From the NCBI RefSeq assembly GCF_030758345.1, contig NZ_JAVAMO010000011.1, forward strand, positions 93,475 through 157,474: 64,000 nucleotides of DNA, read 5' to 3'. Shown here in pieces: positions 54,071 through 62,471 of this stretch; the first letter of the stretch is position 1, and every line of letters starts with the position of its first letter. The DNA comes from Ruegeria discodermiae. Its GTDB lineage: Bacteria > Pseudomonadota > Alphaproteobacteria > Rhodobacterales > Rhodobacteraceae. The position numbers and the translations under genes were made by a program. The notes under the pieces were generated by a model, which saw only the letters and a program-made list of their open reading frames with translations, had not been told where the DNA came from and did not search any database.

Positions 54071-55551
54071 GCCGCGCCCTCTGCCGCGGTCAGGCCATAG
54101 GCGGCGCGCATCAGGGTCTGCTCATCCGCCTCGGCTCCGTCGATCACATCGACCACGCGACCATTGAAAATGACGACGGCCCGGTCACAGGCGAGCGGCA
54201 CCTCTTCAAGCTCTGACGTATAGAACAGGATGGCTGCCCCCTGTTCGGCAAGCTCACGCACGAGCGGATAAATCTGCCGCTTGGTGCGCACGTCGATGCC
54301 GCGCGTGGGATCAAACAAAAGCAGCGTTTCGACGCCGGTTGCAAGCCAGCGCCCAATCGTCACTTTCTGCTGGTTGCCACCCGACAGTCGCTGCACTTCG
54401 CCCTGCGCGCGCGTGTCGATCTGCAGCTTTTCGATGGCGTACCCCACACGCGCACGCTCGTGGCGCCGGTTCAGCGGCCCCCAATTGGCCGGTCGGGCGG
54501 AGAATGGCAGCGCGATGTTTTCCTTTACCGAGCGTTGAGACAGAAGCGCATCAGCACGGTTACCCGGCACGAAGGTGAGACCCGCAGCGATGGCGTCGGC
54601 GGGATGGGTGAAACTGACGGGTTTGCCATCAACCTCGACCCTGCCCGCGCTGGGCTTTTCGAAACCTGCGAGCACGTCGAACAGCTCGTCCTGCCCTTGC
54701 CCTTCCAGAGCAACGACGCCCAGCACCTCGCCGGGATAGAGATCGAAAGAGACATCGGAGAATTTCGGTTCAGCGGCCAGCGTCCTGACCCTGAGACGCG
54801 GTGTTTGGCCCTGAGGGAATGTCGTACGGGCCATCGCCCGCTGGCCAAGATCAAGTTTCTGACCGAGCATCAATTCGACCACGCGATCCTCCACACCGTC
54901 TTCAATGTCGAGATCACCGACGGTCTGACCATCCCGCAACACCGTTGCGCGGTCACACAGATCTGAGATTTCGGTGAAACGGTGCGAGACATAGATCACC
55001 CCCATCCCATCATTTGCCTTGCCGCGTACCGTCTTGAGGACGCGGTCGACCAGATCGGTGGGCAGTGCCGCCGTCATCTCGTCGAGAAGTAACACGTCGG
55101 GTTCGGCGGCCAAGGCGCGCGCAAGATCAAGGATGCGCAAGGTCGCCAAAGGCAGATCGCAAATCATGTCCGACAAGGCGAGATCTGTGATTCCAAGTTC
55201 CGAAACCCAATGGCGGAAGGGGTCCGAGGGCGTGCTGGTCAGACGCAGATTGTCGGCCACGTCCAGATCGGGGATGAGCGAGGGTTCCTGATAAACGGGC
55301 ACGAGACCTGATCGGCGCGCCTCGGCCGGGCTGCCCACCGGGGCTGGTTTGCCGCGGATCAGGACATGGCCGGCGTCAGGTTTCAAAGCGCCGGTAATGA
55401 TTTTGACGAAGGTGGATTTCCCCGCGCCGTTGGCCCCCATCAGAGCAACGATTTCGCCCTCCGCAACCGTCAGCCGCGCATCGGTCAACGCACGCACGGC
55501 ACCGAAGCTCTTGGCCACGCCCGACGCGTCAAGGAGGGCTGTGTTTGTCAT
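54067..55551 (-). CDS. Sugar ABC transporter ATP-binding protein (RbsA type, two NBDs)
   Basis: 494 aa, tandem nucleotide-binding domains. NBD1: Walker A GANGAGKSTFVKI, weakened signature (LPLATLRILDLARAL in place of LSxGQQQ) and Walker B VLLLDEMTAALP with Met for the usual Pro. NBD2: degenerate Walker A (ALEGQGQDELFD) but intact signature LSGGNQQKVTIGRW and LLLFDPTRGIDV. So one composite site looks competent and one degenerate, the normal asymmetry of this class though more marked than usual. ATG 55551 chosen; a longer reading to 55653 would run through the gap toward the binding-protein gene. Confidence 0.9.
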   Translation of the reverse strand: MTNTALLDASGVAKSFGAVRALTDARLTVAEGEIVALMGANGAGKSTFVKIITGALKPDAGHVLIRGKPAPVGSPAEARRSGLVPVYQEPSLIPDLDVADNLRLTSTPSDPFRHWVSELGITDLALSDMICDLPLATLRILDLARALAAEPDVLLLDEMTAALPTDLVDRVLKTVRGKANDGMGVIYVSHRFTEISDLCDRATVLRDGQTVGDLDIEDGVEDRVVELMLGQKLDLGQRAMARTTFPQGQTPRLRVRTLAAEPKFSDVSFDLYPGEVLGVVALEGQGQDELFDVLAGFEKPSAGRVEVDGKPVSFTHPADAIAAGLTFVPGNRADALLSQRSVKENIALPFSARPANWGPLNRRHERARVGYAIEKLQIDTRAQGEVQRLSGGNQQKVTIGRWLATGVETLLLFDPTRGIDVRTKRQIYPLVRELAEQGAAILFYTSELEEVPLACDRAVVIFNGRVVDVIDGAEADEQTLMRAAYGLTAAEGAA

Positions 55552-55624
55552 GAAGATCTCTGGTTGCCTGCTGGTCACCGCGTGGCCCCCCGGCATCGAT
55601 GTGGGGGGCCAGCCTCGTTTTGGA

Positions 55625-56662
55625 TCAGCCTTCGCCCGGACCTTCGCAGGCAATGATCTGTTCCATCGTATAGTCGGTCCAACCCGGGACGGTCACGGAA
55701 ACAGGCCATTCCGGATCGAGATTGGGGTTCTGCGCCGCCGAAATTGTGGCCACACCGTCGTCGGTTGTATTTTCCCAGAGAACGGGATCGACAAGCACGG
55801 TTTTGCTGTCTGGCGCCTCGCCGTTCAGAATGTCGACCGCCAGGGCAATTCCGGCCCCGCCAACTGAACCGGGGTTGGTCACCGCAGCCCCTTTAAGACC
55901 ATCCACCTCAGTCAGATACTGAACGAAACCTGCGTTATCCGCGCCGACAATCGGCACCAGCGGCGCGCCGGACTCGGTGAACACATCGACAATCACATTG
56001 TCGATTCCGCTGGTCCAGACCCCGTCAAACGGAATGCCGGTCGCCAGGAAATCAAACATCTGTTGCTTGCCCTGATCCTGCTGCCAACCGGTGAAAACCT
56101 CATGAACAACCTTGATATCCGGGAACTCTTCCAAAGCGCGTTTGAAACCGTTGTCGCGGTCGGTGTCGGCTGACACGCCAGCAATGCCGCGCATATAGAC
56201 CACGTCACCTTTGCCGCCGAGCTGCTCGAACAGCCATTTAGCGCCGAGATAGGCGTATTCCTCCTGATTGTTGGAAAGGATATAGGCACCTTCTGCCGTG
56301 ACACCGGCATCCACCGCGACCACGACGATATCCTGCGCCATCGCCTGCTCAAGCGCAGAGTTCAGAGCATCAGGGTTGGACGGGTTCAGGACAATGGCGT
56401 CGACACCGGCTTCGATGAGGTTGTTGATGTCTTCAAGCTGGCCCGCGCTGTCGGTGTTGCGATGCGCCACGATGATGTTGTTCACATCGCCCTCGACCAG
56501 CGCCTGCGCACGCATCGCGCAGATCATCTGTTCGCGCCAGCCATTGCCCTGCACGGTGTTGGAAACACCGATCGTATAGCTCTTGTGGCCACCGGCAAAA
56601 GCCGCCGGCGTCAAGGATGCTGCGACGGCAAAAGCGGCGACGCCTGATAGTAATGTTTTCAT
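55625..56662 (-). CDS. Periplasmic sugar-binding protein of ABC importer (ribose/MocB-like)
   Basis: 345 aa. Signal peptide MKTLLSGVAAFAVAASLTPA with likely cleavage after Ala23 (AFA/GG). Type I periplasmic-binding fold: YTIGVSNTVQGNGWREQMI, NTDSAGQLEDINNLIEAGVD, AIVLNPSNPDALN and VVAVDAGVTAEG. GGAGG precedes the ATG at 56662. 73 bp separate it from the ATPase gene. Ligand unknown; D-ribose, D-xylose, inositol or rhizopine-type compounds are all handled by this fold. Confidence 0.9.
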   Translation of the reverse strand: MKTLLSGVAAFAVAASLTPAAFAGGHKSYTIGVSNTVQGNGWREQMICAMRAQALVEGDVNNIIVAHRNTDSAGQLEDINNLIEAGVDAIVLNPSNPDALNSALEQAMAQDIVVVAVDAGVTAEGAYILSNNQEEYAYLGAKWLFEQLGGKGDVVYMRGIAGVSADTDRDNGFKRALEEFPDIKVVHEVFTGWQQDQGKQQMFDFLATGIPFDGVWTSGIDNVIVDVFTESGAPLVPIVGADNAGFVQYLTEVDGLKGAAVTNPGSVGGAGIALAVDILNGEAPDSKTVLVDPVLWENTTDDGVATISAAQNPNLDPEWPVSVTVPGWTDYTMEQIIACEGPGEG

Positions 56663-56718
56663 TTTATGTTCCTCCCAGTTCACAATCTGTTTTAGTTTGC
56701 GGTGCTTCGCTCTCTTTT

Positions 56719-57633
56719 CTATTTGATGAAGGGTTGCAGAACGTCCCGAGCCAGAAGAAAGCCGCGCTTCACTTTCTCATCTGTGCCTTCGAACAATCTG
56801 TCTTCATGTTCGATGATGATCGGCCCATCATACCCGGCGCGATAGAGACCGGAAAAGAAATTGGACCAGTCCACATCGCCAAGACCGCAGAGCCGGGGTA
56901 TTTGCCATCCCATCCCCACCGACATGATACCGTGCTCATAAAGCCCGTCGCGATCCACCATAAGATCCTTGGCATGCACATGGCCCATATGCGGCCCGAA
57001 TTCCTTGATGAAGCGGGTCTGGTCGATGAATTGCCAGATCAGGTGTGACGGGTCGAAATTCATGCCGACCGCATTGCCCCATTGCTCGAAAATGCGTCGC
57101 CAGATTCGGGGGCTGTAGGCAATGTTGTGCCCGCCGGGCCACTCATCGTAGCTGAAGATCATCGGGCAGTTTTCAAAACACAGCCTGACCCCTGCATCCT
57201 GCGCATGCCGCACAATAGGGTCGAAAATACCGGTCGCGCGCGCCCAGTTCTCATCTACGCTCAAGGAGCGGTCCCCGCCAATGAAAGTGTTGACGACATC
57301 GACACCCATCACACCCGCAGCAGTGATGACGTTCTTTAAATGGCTGATGACGTCCTCGCGGTGATCCGCATCCGCATGCAGGGGATTGGGGTAGTAACCA
57401 AGGCCTGAAATCTCGATCCCGTGCTCGGAAAGCTGGCCTTTGATCTCGGAACCCTCAGAGGCGGTCAATCCATCGACATTGATATGGCTCGTTCCCGCAT
57501 AGCGTCGCTTTTCGCCCCCGGCTGCGGGCCAGCATGCGATCTCAAGCGCTGAAAACCCATTGGCACCGGACCAAGCCGCAACATCTGTCAATTCCGTATC
57601 TTCGAATGGAGCGGTCAGCAGGCCCAGTTTCAT
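56719..57633 (-). CDS. Sugar phosphate isomerase/epimerase-like TIM barrel (MocC/IolE-like)
   Basis: 304 aa xylose-isomerase-like barrel (AP_endonuc_2). The metal ligands are recognisable: Glu in CFENCPM, Asp and His in MNFDPSHLIW, His in GHVHAKDLM, and Glu in IIIEHED. Family members include inosose dehydratase (IolE), inosose isomerase (IolI), hydroxypyruvate isomerase and 3-keto-sugar converting enzymes. Next to a MocA-type dehydrogenase, it most likely acts on a keto-sugar or inosose. ATG 57633 is preceded by GGAGAG. Confidence 0.85.
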   Translation of the reverse strand: MKLGLLTAPFEDTELTDVAAWSGANGFSALEIACWPAAGGEKRRYAGTSHINVDGLTASEGSEIKGQLSEHGIEISGLGYYPNPLHADADHREDVISHLKNVITAAGVMGVDVVNTFIGGDRSLSVDENWARATGIFDPIVRHAQDAGVRLCFENCPMIFSYDEWPGGHNIAYSPRIWRRIFEQWGNAVGMNFDPSHLIWQFIDQTRFIKEFGPHMGHVHAKDLMVDRDGLYEHGIMSVGMGWQIPRLCGLGDVDWSNFFSGLYRAGYDGPIIIEHEDRLFEGTDEKVKRGFLLARDVLQPFIK

Positions 57634-57634
57634 C

Positions 57635-58810
57635 TTATCGCTCTCCAATCTCGCTCAGGTCTACCCAGCGCTGTTCTTGTGACGATTTCAGCACCGCATC
57701 GCAGAACAGCATCTCGTAATGCCCATCCTCGAAGGTTGCCCAGGTGCTGCCGTGTTGTCGACCTCCCCGCACAACATCCGAGTAAACGGCGCGAAAGAAG
57801 TTGAAGAAGGAGTCCGCGAACCCCTCTACATGTCCGGGGGGCAGGGTAGCGGCTGCAACGCCTGTATCGTTCATCAGCGTAAAGTCCCGCATCAGGGTTT
57901 GGTTCGGGCCGTCGCGATGACCAAAGAACAAGTGATCAGGTGTCTCGCTGTCCCAGGCCGCGCTTGCCGTGGAGCCCGCGACGTCCCAATGCAGCGAGTT
58001 CTTGCGGCCAACATTGATCTGGCTGGTGCTCATCACGCCGCGCGCACCATTGTCATAGCGGATCATGATCATGGCCGCGTCATCCGTGGTGATCGTGACC
58101 TGCTCTGTTGCGCCAGCTGCGCTGGAAAAGGTTTCGACCGGGCCGGTGGGTTTCTGGCGTTCGGGCAGGAAGGTTGTCAGCTCCGCCATGAGTGATGCGG
58201 CCCTCAGCCCGGTGACAAAACTCGTCAGGTCCACCCAATGCGTGCCGATATCGCCGACCGAGCGCAACGCGCCGCCCATCTCGCTTTCCAGCCGCCAGTT
58301 CCAGTCGGTGGGTTTGGCCAGCCAGTCCTGATGATAATGCCCGGTGACAAAACGTATATCTCCCAGGTCACCGGCTTTCACCATCCCATGGGCGTGTTGG
58401 TTCAGCGGATAAAAGCGGATGTTGTAACAGACCGCGGCAACCTTGCCGGAAGCTTTTGCAATCTCAACCATCTCGGCGCTTTGGGCAGAGGTCATTGCCA
58501 GTGGCTTTTCGCAGATCACGTGCTTTCCGGCTTCCAGAATGGCTTTCACCTGCGGGTAATGCGCGTGATTGGGTGAGGTGACATGCACGACGCTGACGCT
58601 GTCATCGGCCAACAACTCCTCCAATGACCCATAGGAGTGGGAAAGGCCGATTTCACGCGCTCTTTCCGCGCCGCGCTCCGGTGAGGAGCCGAGGACGCCA
58701 CGCACCTGAACACCCAGACGGCGCAGAGCCTGCACATGCACGGATCCGATGAACCCGGTTCCTATGACGGCGGCTCCGGTTTCGGCTATGCCCCTCATGT
58801 CCACCCCCAT
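57635..58810 (-). CDS. Gfo/Idh/MocA family oxidoreductase (third; nearest MocA type)
   Basis: 391 aa. Rossmann motif AAVIGTGFIGSVHVQALRRLG, EKP signature ICEKPLAMTSAQSAEM, catalytic region GGALRSVGDIGTHWVDLTSF with Asp, His and Asp all present. It is the most canonical of the three dehydrogenases. The first ATG (58810) follows the SDR stop directly (TGAATG); an in-frame ATG at 58798 (MRGIAETG) is equally possible. One base separates its stop from the isomerase start. It probably oxidises the imported sugar or cyclitol. Confidence 0.88.
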   Translation of the reverse strand: MGVDMRGIAETGAAVIGTGFIGSVHVQALRRLGVQVRGVLGSSPERGAERAREIGLSHSYGSLEELLADDSVSVVHVTSPNHAHYPQVKAILEAGKHVICEKPLAMTSAQSAEMVEIAKASGKVAAVCYNIRFYPLNQHAHGMVKAGDLGDIRFVTGHYHQDWLAKPTDWNWRLESEMGGALRSVGDIGTHWVDLTSFVTGLRAASLMAELTTFLPERQKPTGPVETFSSAAGATEQVTITTDDAAMIMIRYDNGARGVMSTSQINVGRKNSLHWDVAGSTASAAWDSETPDHLFFGHRDGPNQTLMRDFTLMNDTGVAAATLPPGHVEGFADSFFNFFRAVYSDVVRGGRQHGSTWATFEDGHYEMLFCDAVLKSSQEQRWVDLSEIGER

Positions 58811-59539
58811 TCAGACAACAGAATACCCCCCGTCCACCGGAATGCAGGCACCTGTAAGGAAGGCCGCCGCATCCGAGGCCAGAAACAGCGCCGTACCGAC
58901 AATATCATTGGGTTGACCCCAGCGGCCCAAAGGCGTGCGGGCCTCAATCGCTGCGGTGAAATCCGGGTTTTCCCGCGCTCTGGCGGATTGCTCGGTCACA
59001 ATGAACCCCGGGGCGATCGCATTCACCCGGATGCCATCCTGCGCCCAGGCAATTGCCAATGACTTGGTGAGTTGCTCAACCCCCGCCTTTGACGCCCCAT
59101 AAGCCGGGTTTTTCGGAGAGCCGAAGCGGGCATACATCGAGGCTATGTTGATCACACGGCCGCGGGCCTTCGACAGGGCAGGGTGGAGCACCTCTGCGCA
59201 TCGGAAGGTGCCGGTCAGGTTCACATCCAGCACATGCGAAAAGAAATCCGGCGCCATTTCTTCGCCGCGACGGGTGATTGCGGCGCAATTGATCAGGACA
59301 TCCACGCTGCTGCGCGACCGCGCGAATGTCTTCACCGCTTCGGTGTCCGTGACGTCCAGTTGGGTATAGGCGAAACGGTCCGCATCCTGTGGCGCGCAGT
59401 TCGGCTCGACACCCGTTATTTCCACCTCTGCACCGGCATCCTGAAACGCGCGCGCAATGGCGGCGCCGATACCGGCCCGACTGGCCCCGATCACAAGCAC
59501 CTTGGCGCCCGCGAAGTCGAAAGCCACAGCGGCGGTCAC
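58811..59539 (-). CDS. SDR family dehydrogenase
   Basis: 242 aa classical short-chain dehydrogenase. Cofactor motif VIGASRAGIG (residues 17-24 region), INCAAITRRGEE, catalytic Ser in INIASMYARFG and Tyr-Lys in NPAYGASKAGVEQ, then IRVNAIAPGFIVTEQ. First gene of the leftward catabolic operon, next to the double LacI-type operator. It resembles gluconate or 3-oxoacyl-type SDRs; the substrate is unknown. Confidence 0.88.
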   Translation of the reverse strand: MTAAVAFDFAGAKVLVIGASRAGIGAAIARAFQDAGAEVEITGVEPNCAPQDADRFAYTQLDVTDTEAVKTFARSRSSVDVLINCAAITRRGEEMAPDFFSHVLDVNLTGTFRCAEVLHPALSKARGRVINIASMYARFGSPKNPAYGASKAGVEQLTKSLAIAWAQDGIRVNAIAPGFIVTEQSARARENPDFTAAIEARTPLGRWGQPNDIVGTALFLASDAAAFLTGACIPVDGGYSVV

Positions 59540-59610
59540 CCGAAAAATCCTATCGTCTTACGGCAGCAGATGTGTTTCCCCAAGTCTTCTCGTGTTTCGC
59601 ATTGAGTCTG

Positions 59611-59665
59611 TGCAATCGATTTCATGTCCGCTAAAAGTTCTTTTCAGCGTATGAAATCGATTGCA
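59611..59665. promoter_or_regulatory. Double LacI-family operator in the divergent control region
   Basis: TGCAATCGATTTCA (59611-59624) and TGAAATCGATTGCA (59652-59665) both fit the LacI-family consensus TGNAANCGNTTNCA exactly and are inverse complements of one another. Extended by one base each, they form a perfect 15-bp inverted repeat. Centres are 41 bp apart, close to four helical turns, and the middle also has partial symmetry (CGCTAAAAG / CTTTTCAGCG). The pair lies between the SDR operon and the LacI-type gene, so it should control both. Confidence 0.85.
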
Positions 59666-59722
59666 TAGTCGCCTTGGCAAAAGATTCGAGTCAAGCCGCA
59701 AATTCTCTGACGGGCCATCGAT

Positions 59723-60748
59723 ATGTTCCAGAAACCGGCCACAATTCAGGATGTCGCCCGCGCTGCAGGCGTTTCGACAGCAACGGTCAGCCGCGTTTTG
59801 TCAAACCCCGGCCTCGTTTCCGATCGTACCCGCGAGGCCGTTTTGCGCGCAGTTCAGGAAACGGGTTACCGGGTCAATCAGGCGGCACGAAATCTGCGCA
59901 TGCAGCGGGCGGGCGCCGTGCTGATCCTTGTTCCGAATCTCGGCAAGCCATTTTATTCCGGCATTCTGGCGGGCATCAGCGAGGGGTTCGTGGGGTCCGA
60001 TTACGCCGTGTTGATCACCGATACGGAAAGCAACCCGCTTCAGGATGCGACATTGTCGGGGTACTTCATCGATGGCCGAATTGACGGGGCAATCTCATTG
60101 GATGGAGGCTTGTCCGCCGAGGCGCTCGCTGAATGCACCCGCTGTGGTGCGGGAGGGCGGATTGTCTTCCTTTGCGAATGGGTGGAGGGGCAGGATTTCC
60201 CGGTGATCTCAAGCGACAATGCAGAAGGGGCGCGGCTTGCCATCCGCCATTTGCATGATCTCGGTCACAAGAAGATTGGCCATGTCACGGGGCCGGACGG
60301 AAATGTCCTCACCACCGCGCGCCGCGAGGGCATGGTAGCTGAACGCGAGAGATTGGGACTGCCGGTGCGTCCGGAATGGATCATTCGCGGCGATTTCTCA
60401 CTAGAGTCCGGTCATGAAGCGGCACATCGAATTTTGGCAATGCATGACAGGCCCTCGGCGGTCTTCTGTTCCGCTGACATGGTCGCTTTTGGGCTGATAG
60501 CGGGTCTGATCGCAGGCGGCCTGCGGGTTCCGGAGGATATCTCGGTTGTGGGCTTTGACGATATTGAAATGTCAGGCTCGTTTGTTCCGGCGCTGACCAC
60601 GATCCGTCAGGATCGCCACAGTCTGGGGCGTCGTGCAGCAGAGGTTCTCCTGGATCGGTTGGCCAAGGCAAATGAGCAGAGCGGTCGTGAACCGGCGCTG
60701 CCTGTTGAGCTTGTCATTCGCGCAAGCACCGCGCCGCCTGCGTATTAG
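59723..60748 (+). CDS. LacI-family transcriptional regulator of the catabolic locus
   Basis: 341 aa. N-terminal HTH ATIQDVARAAGVSTATVSRV with hinge RVNQAARNLRMQRA, followed by a sugar-binding core (VLILVPNLGKPFYSGILAG, PVISSDNAEGARLAI, GHKKIGHVTGPDG, VVGFDDIEMSGSFVPALTTI). Likely a repressor relieved by the transported sugar or a metabolite of it. Two canonical operators lie 58 and 99 bp upstream of its start. It opens the rightward arm with the oxygenase, ferredoxin and mutarotase. Confidence 0.92.
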   Translation: MFQKPATIQDVARAAGVSTATVSRVLSNPGLVSDRTREAVLRAVQETGYRVNQAARNLRMQRAGAVLILVPNLGKPFYSGILAGISEGFVGSDYAVLITDTESNPLQDATLSGYFIDGRIDGAISLDGGLSAEALAECTRCGAGGRIVFLCEWVEGQDFPVISSDNAEGARLAIRHLHDLGHKKIGHVTGPDGNVLTTARREGMVAERERLGLPVRPEWIIRGDFSLESGHEAAHRILAMHDRPSAVFCSADMVAFGLIAGLIAGGLRVPEDISVVGFDDIEMSGSFVPALTTIRQDRHSLGRRAAEVLLDRLAKANEQSGREPALPVELVIRASTAPPAY

Positions 60749-60941
60749 GCCGGAGCGCAAGGCGCGGAGTGCTCAAACCCACGGACAGCGTTATCTGTGT
60801 TGGCGGCACCGAAACACGGCGCCTGTTCTTTGTCGCAATCGGGCCGGATGCGGAAATCTCTTGAGCAAGTGGGGAGGAGTTGCCAAGCTTCACCGGATAT
60901 CTTTGACGTTTTCGAGATGTAGCCGTTCCCGGGGAGGACGC

Positions 60942-62075
60942 ATGAGCGACACGGCCCCTTTGCATGACGCCGCACCAATGGCGCGGGATTACTCCTTGAC
61001 CGGCCCATCAGGGACTCGGGCCGTTGAGATCGGGTTGGCAGCGGCGCAGTGGTATCATAGCGACGTGCCACGTAAGATGTTCAAGACGCTTATAAAACGG
61101 CGCGATGGCCCGGCGATGCGCGACACTGCGATCTGGGTCGGGCTGCATATCCTGTTTGCCGCCGGAGGCATCTATTTCTGGGGATCCTGGTTGTGCGTTC
61201 CGTTCTGGTTTGCCTATGGCGTTCTATACGGCTCGGCATGCGACAGCCGGTGGCATGAATGTGGACACGGAACGGCATTCCGCACGCGATGGATGAATGA
61301 TGTGGTTTATCACATCGCCTCGTTTCAGGTCATGCGAAACCCGGTCAACTGGCGCTGGAGTCACGCGCGCCACCACACTGATACGCTCATCGTCGGTCGC
61401 GACCCCGAGATTGCCTGGATGCACCCGATCAATCTTGTTTTGAAGGCACTGGCTTTTGTTGGTGTTGTTGAAACCTGGCAATCTCTGAGGGTGCTGGCGC
61501 GAAACGCGATGGGTCAGCTATCGCCAGAGGAGCAGACCTATATCCCCGAAAGCGAATGGCCCAAAGCGATCTTCTGGGCGCGGGTCCACATGGCGATTTA
61601 CGCGGTTGTTCTCTGCGTCTCAATCGGCATGCTGGTTGTTGGGCAGGGCTGGGCCAGCATCATCCCGATCCTGCTGATCGGCGGGCCACGGGTTTATGGG
61701 TGCTGGCATTTCGTCATGACCGGTCTTTTGCAACATGGCGGCCTTGCGGAAAACGTCATCGACCACCGTTTGAACTCCCGTACCCTCTACATGAATCCGA
61801 TCAGCCGCTGGCTGTATTGGAACATGAACTATCATGTAGAACATCACATGTTTCCGATGGTTCCCTATTACGCGCTTCCGAAGCTTCATGAGCAGATCAA
61901 GCACGACTTACCAAAACCAAACACCTCAATCTGGGACGCCTATCGTGAAATGATGCGCGCCGTCATGCGCCAGAGGCAGGACCCGGATTACGCGCTGCGC
62001 AAAGAGCTTCCGCCAACTGCGCAGCCTTACAACGAAGCCCTGCATAGTGAAGTTCCAGAGCGGTCCCCGGCCTAA
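60942..62075 (+). CDS. Membrane di-iron oxygenase/desaturase, MocD-like
   Basis: 377 aa integral membrane protein of the fatty-acid desaturase/hydroxylase fold with all three histidine boxes: HECGH (105-109), HARHH (141-145) and HVEHH (298-302), plus His265 and His275 in QHGGLAENVIDH. Membrane spans at about 64-98 and 212-245. Such enzymes need electrons from a ferredoxin, supplied here by the Rieske gene 29 bp downstream. In Sinorhizobium moc genes a homologous MocD with ferredoxin MocE demethylates a rhizopine. GGGGAGG precedes the ATG. A lipid desaturase is the alternative, but the setting in a sugar locus argues against it. Confidence 0.85.
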   Translation: MSDTAPLHDAAPMARDYSLTGPSGTRAVEIGLAAAQWYHSDVPRKMFKTLIKRRDGPAMRDTAIWVGLHILFAAGGIYFWGSWLCVPFWFAYGVLYGSACDSRWHECGHGTAFRTRWMNDVVYHIASFQVMRNPVNWRWSHARHHTDTLIVGRDPEIAWMHPINLVLKALAFVGVVETWQSLRVLARNAMGQLSPEEQTYIPESEWPKAIFWARVHMAIYAVVLCVSIGMLVVGQGWASIIPILLIGGPRVYGCWHFVMTGLLQHGGLAENVIDHRLNSRTLYMNPISRWLYWNMNYHVEHHMFPMVPYYALPKLHEQIKHDLPKPNTSIWDAYREMMRAVMRQRQDPDYALRKELPPTAQPYNEALHSEVPERSPA

Positions 62076-62104
62076 GATCGTAATGCTGATAGAAGGAATG
62101 ATCG

Positions 62105-62416
62105 ATGCCCTGGATTGACGCATGCGCCGTAGATGATGTGGATGAAGAAGATGTCATTCGTTGGGATCACGATGACCGGACTTATGCGATCTACCGAAGT
62201 CCGGATGGAGCATTCTATTGCACCGATGGGCTTTGCACACATGAGCAGGTGCATCTGGCGGACGGCCTTGTCATAGATAACGAAATCGAATGCCCCCGGC
62301 ATAACGGGGTTTTTGACTATCGAACCGGCGAAGCCTTGCGCGCGCCTGTCTGCGTGAACCTCGCCACCTACGATGCCAGGGTTGAGGCTGGCCGCGTGCT
62401 GATCCAGATCGACTGA
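62105..62416 (+). CDS. Rieske [2Fe-2S] ferredoxin, MocE-like
   Basis: 103 aa single-domain Rieske protein. Cluster ligands Cys44-x-His46 (GLCTHEQ) and Cys63-x-x-His66 (IECPRHNGVF). No membrane segment or signal, so cytosolic. AGAAGGA precedes the ATG. Its place directly after a di-iron membrane oxygenase indicates it is the electron donor, as proposed for MocE. The matching ferredoxin reductase (MocF-like) is not in the window. Confidence 0.9.
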   Translation: MPWIDACAVDDVDEEDVIRWDHDDRTYAIYRSPDGAFYCTDGLCTHEQVHLADGLVIDNEIECPRHNGVFDYRTGEALRAPVCVNLATYDARVEAGRVLIQID

Positions 62417-62471
62417 CATGTGATCTTTGGTCCTGATGTATTAGAACGATGGCCAGTTTGGAGGGCGTTGC

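Noticed and set aside
60942..62075. Membrane-lipid fatty acid desaturase
   Set aside because: The fold is the same, but the adjacent Rieske gene and placement within a sugar catabolic locus under a LacI regulator favour a MocD-like oxygenase; kept only as an alternative.
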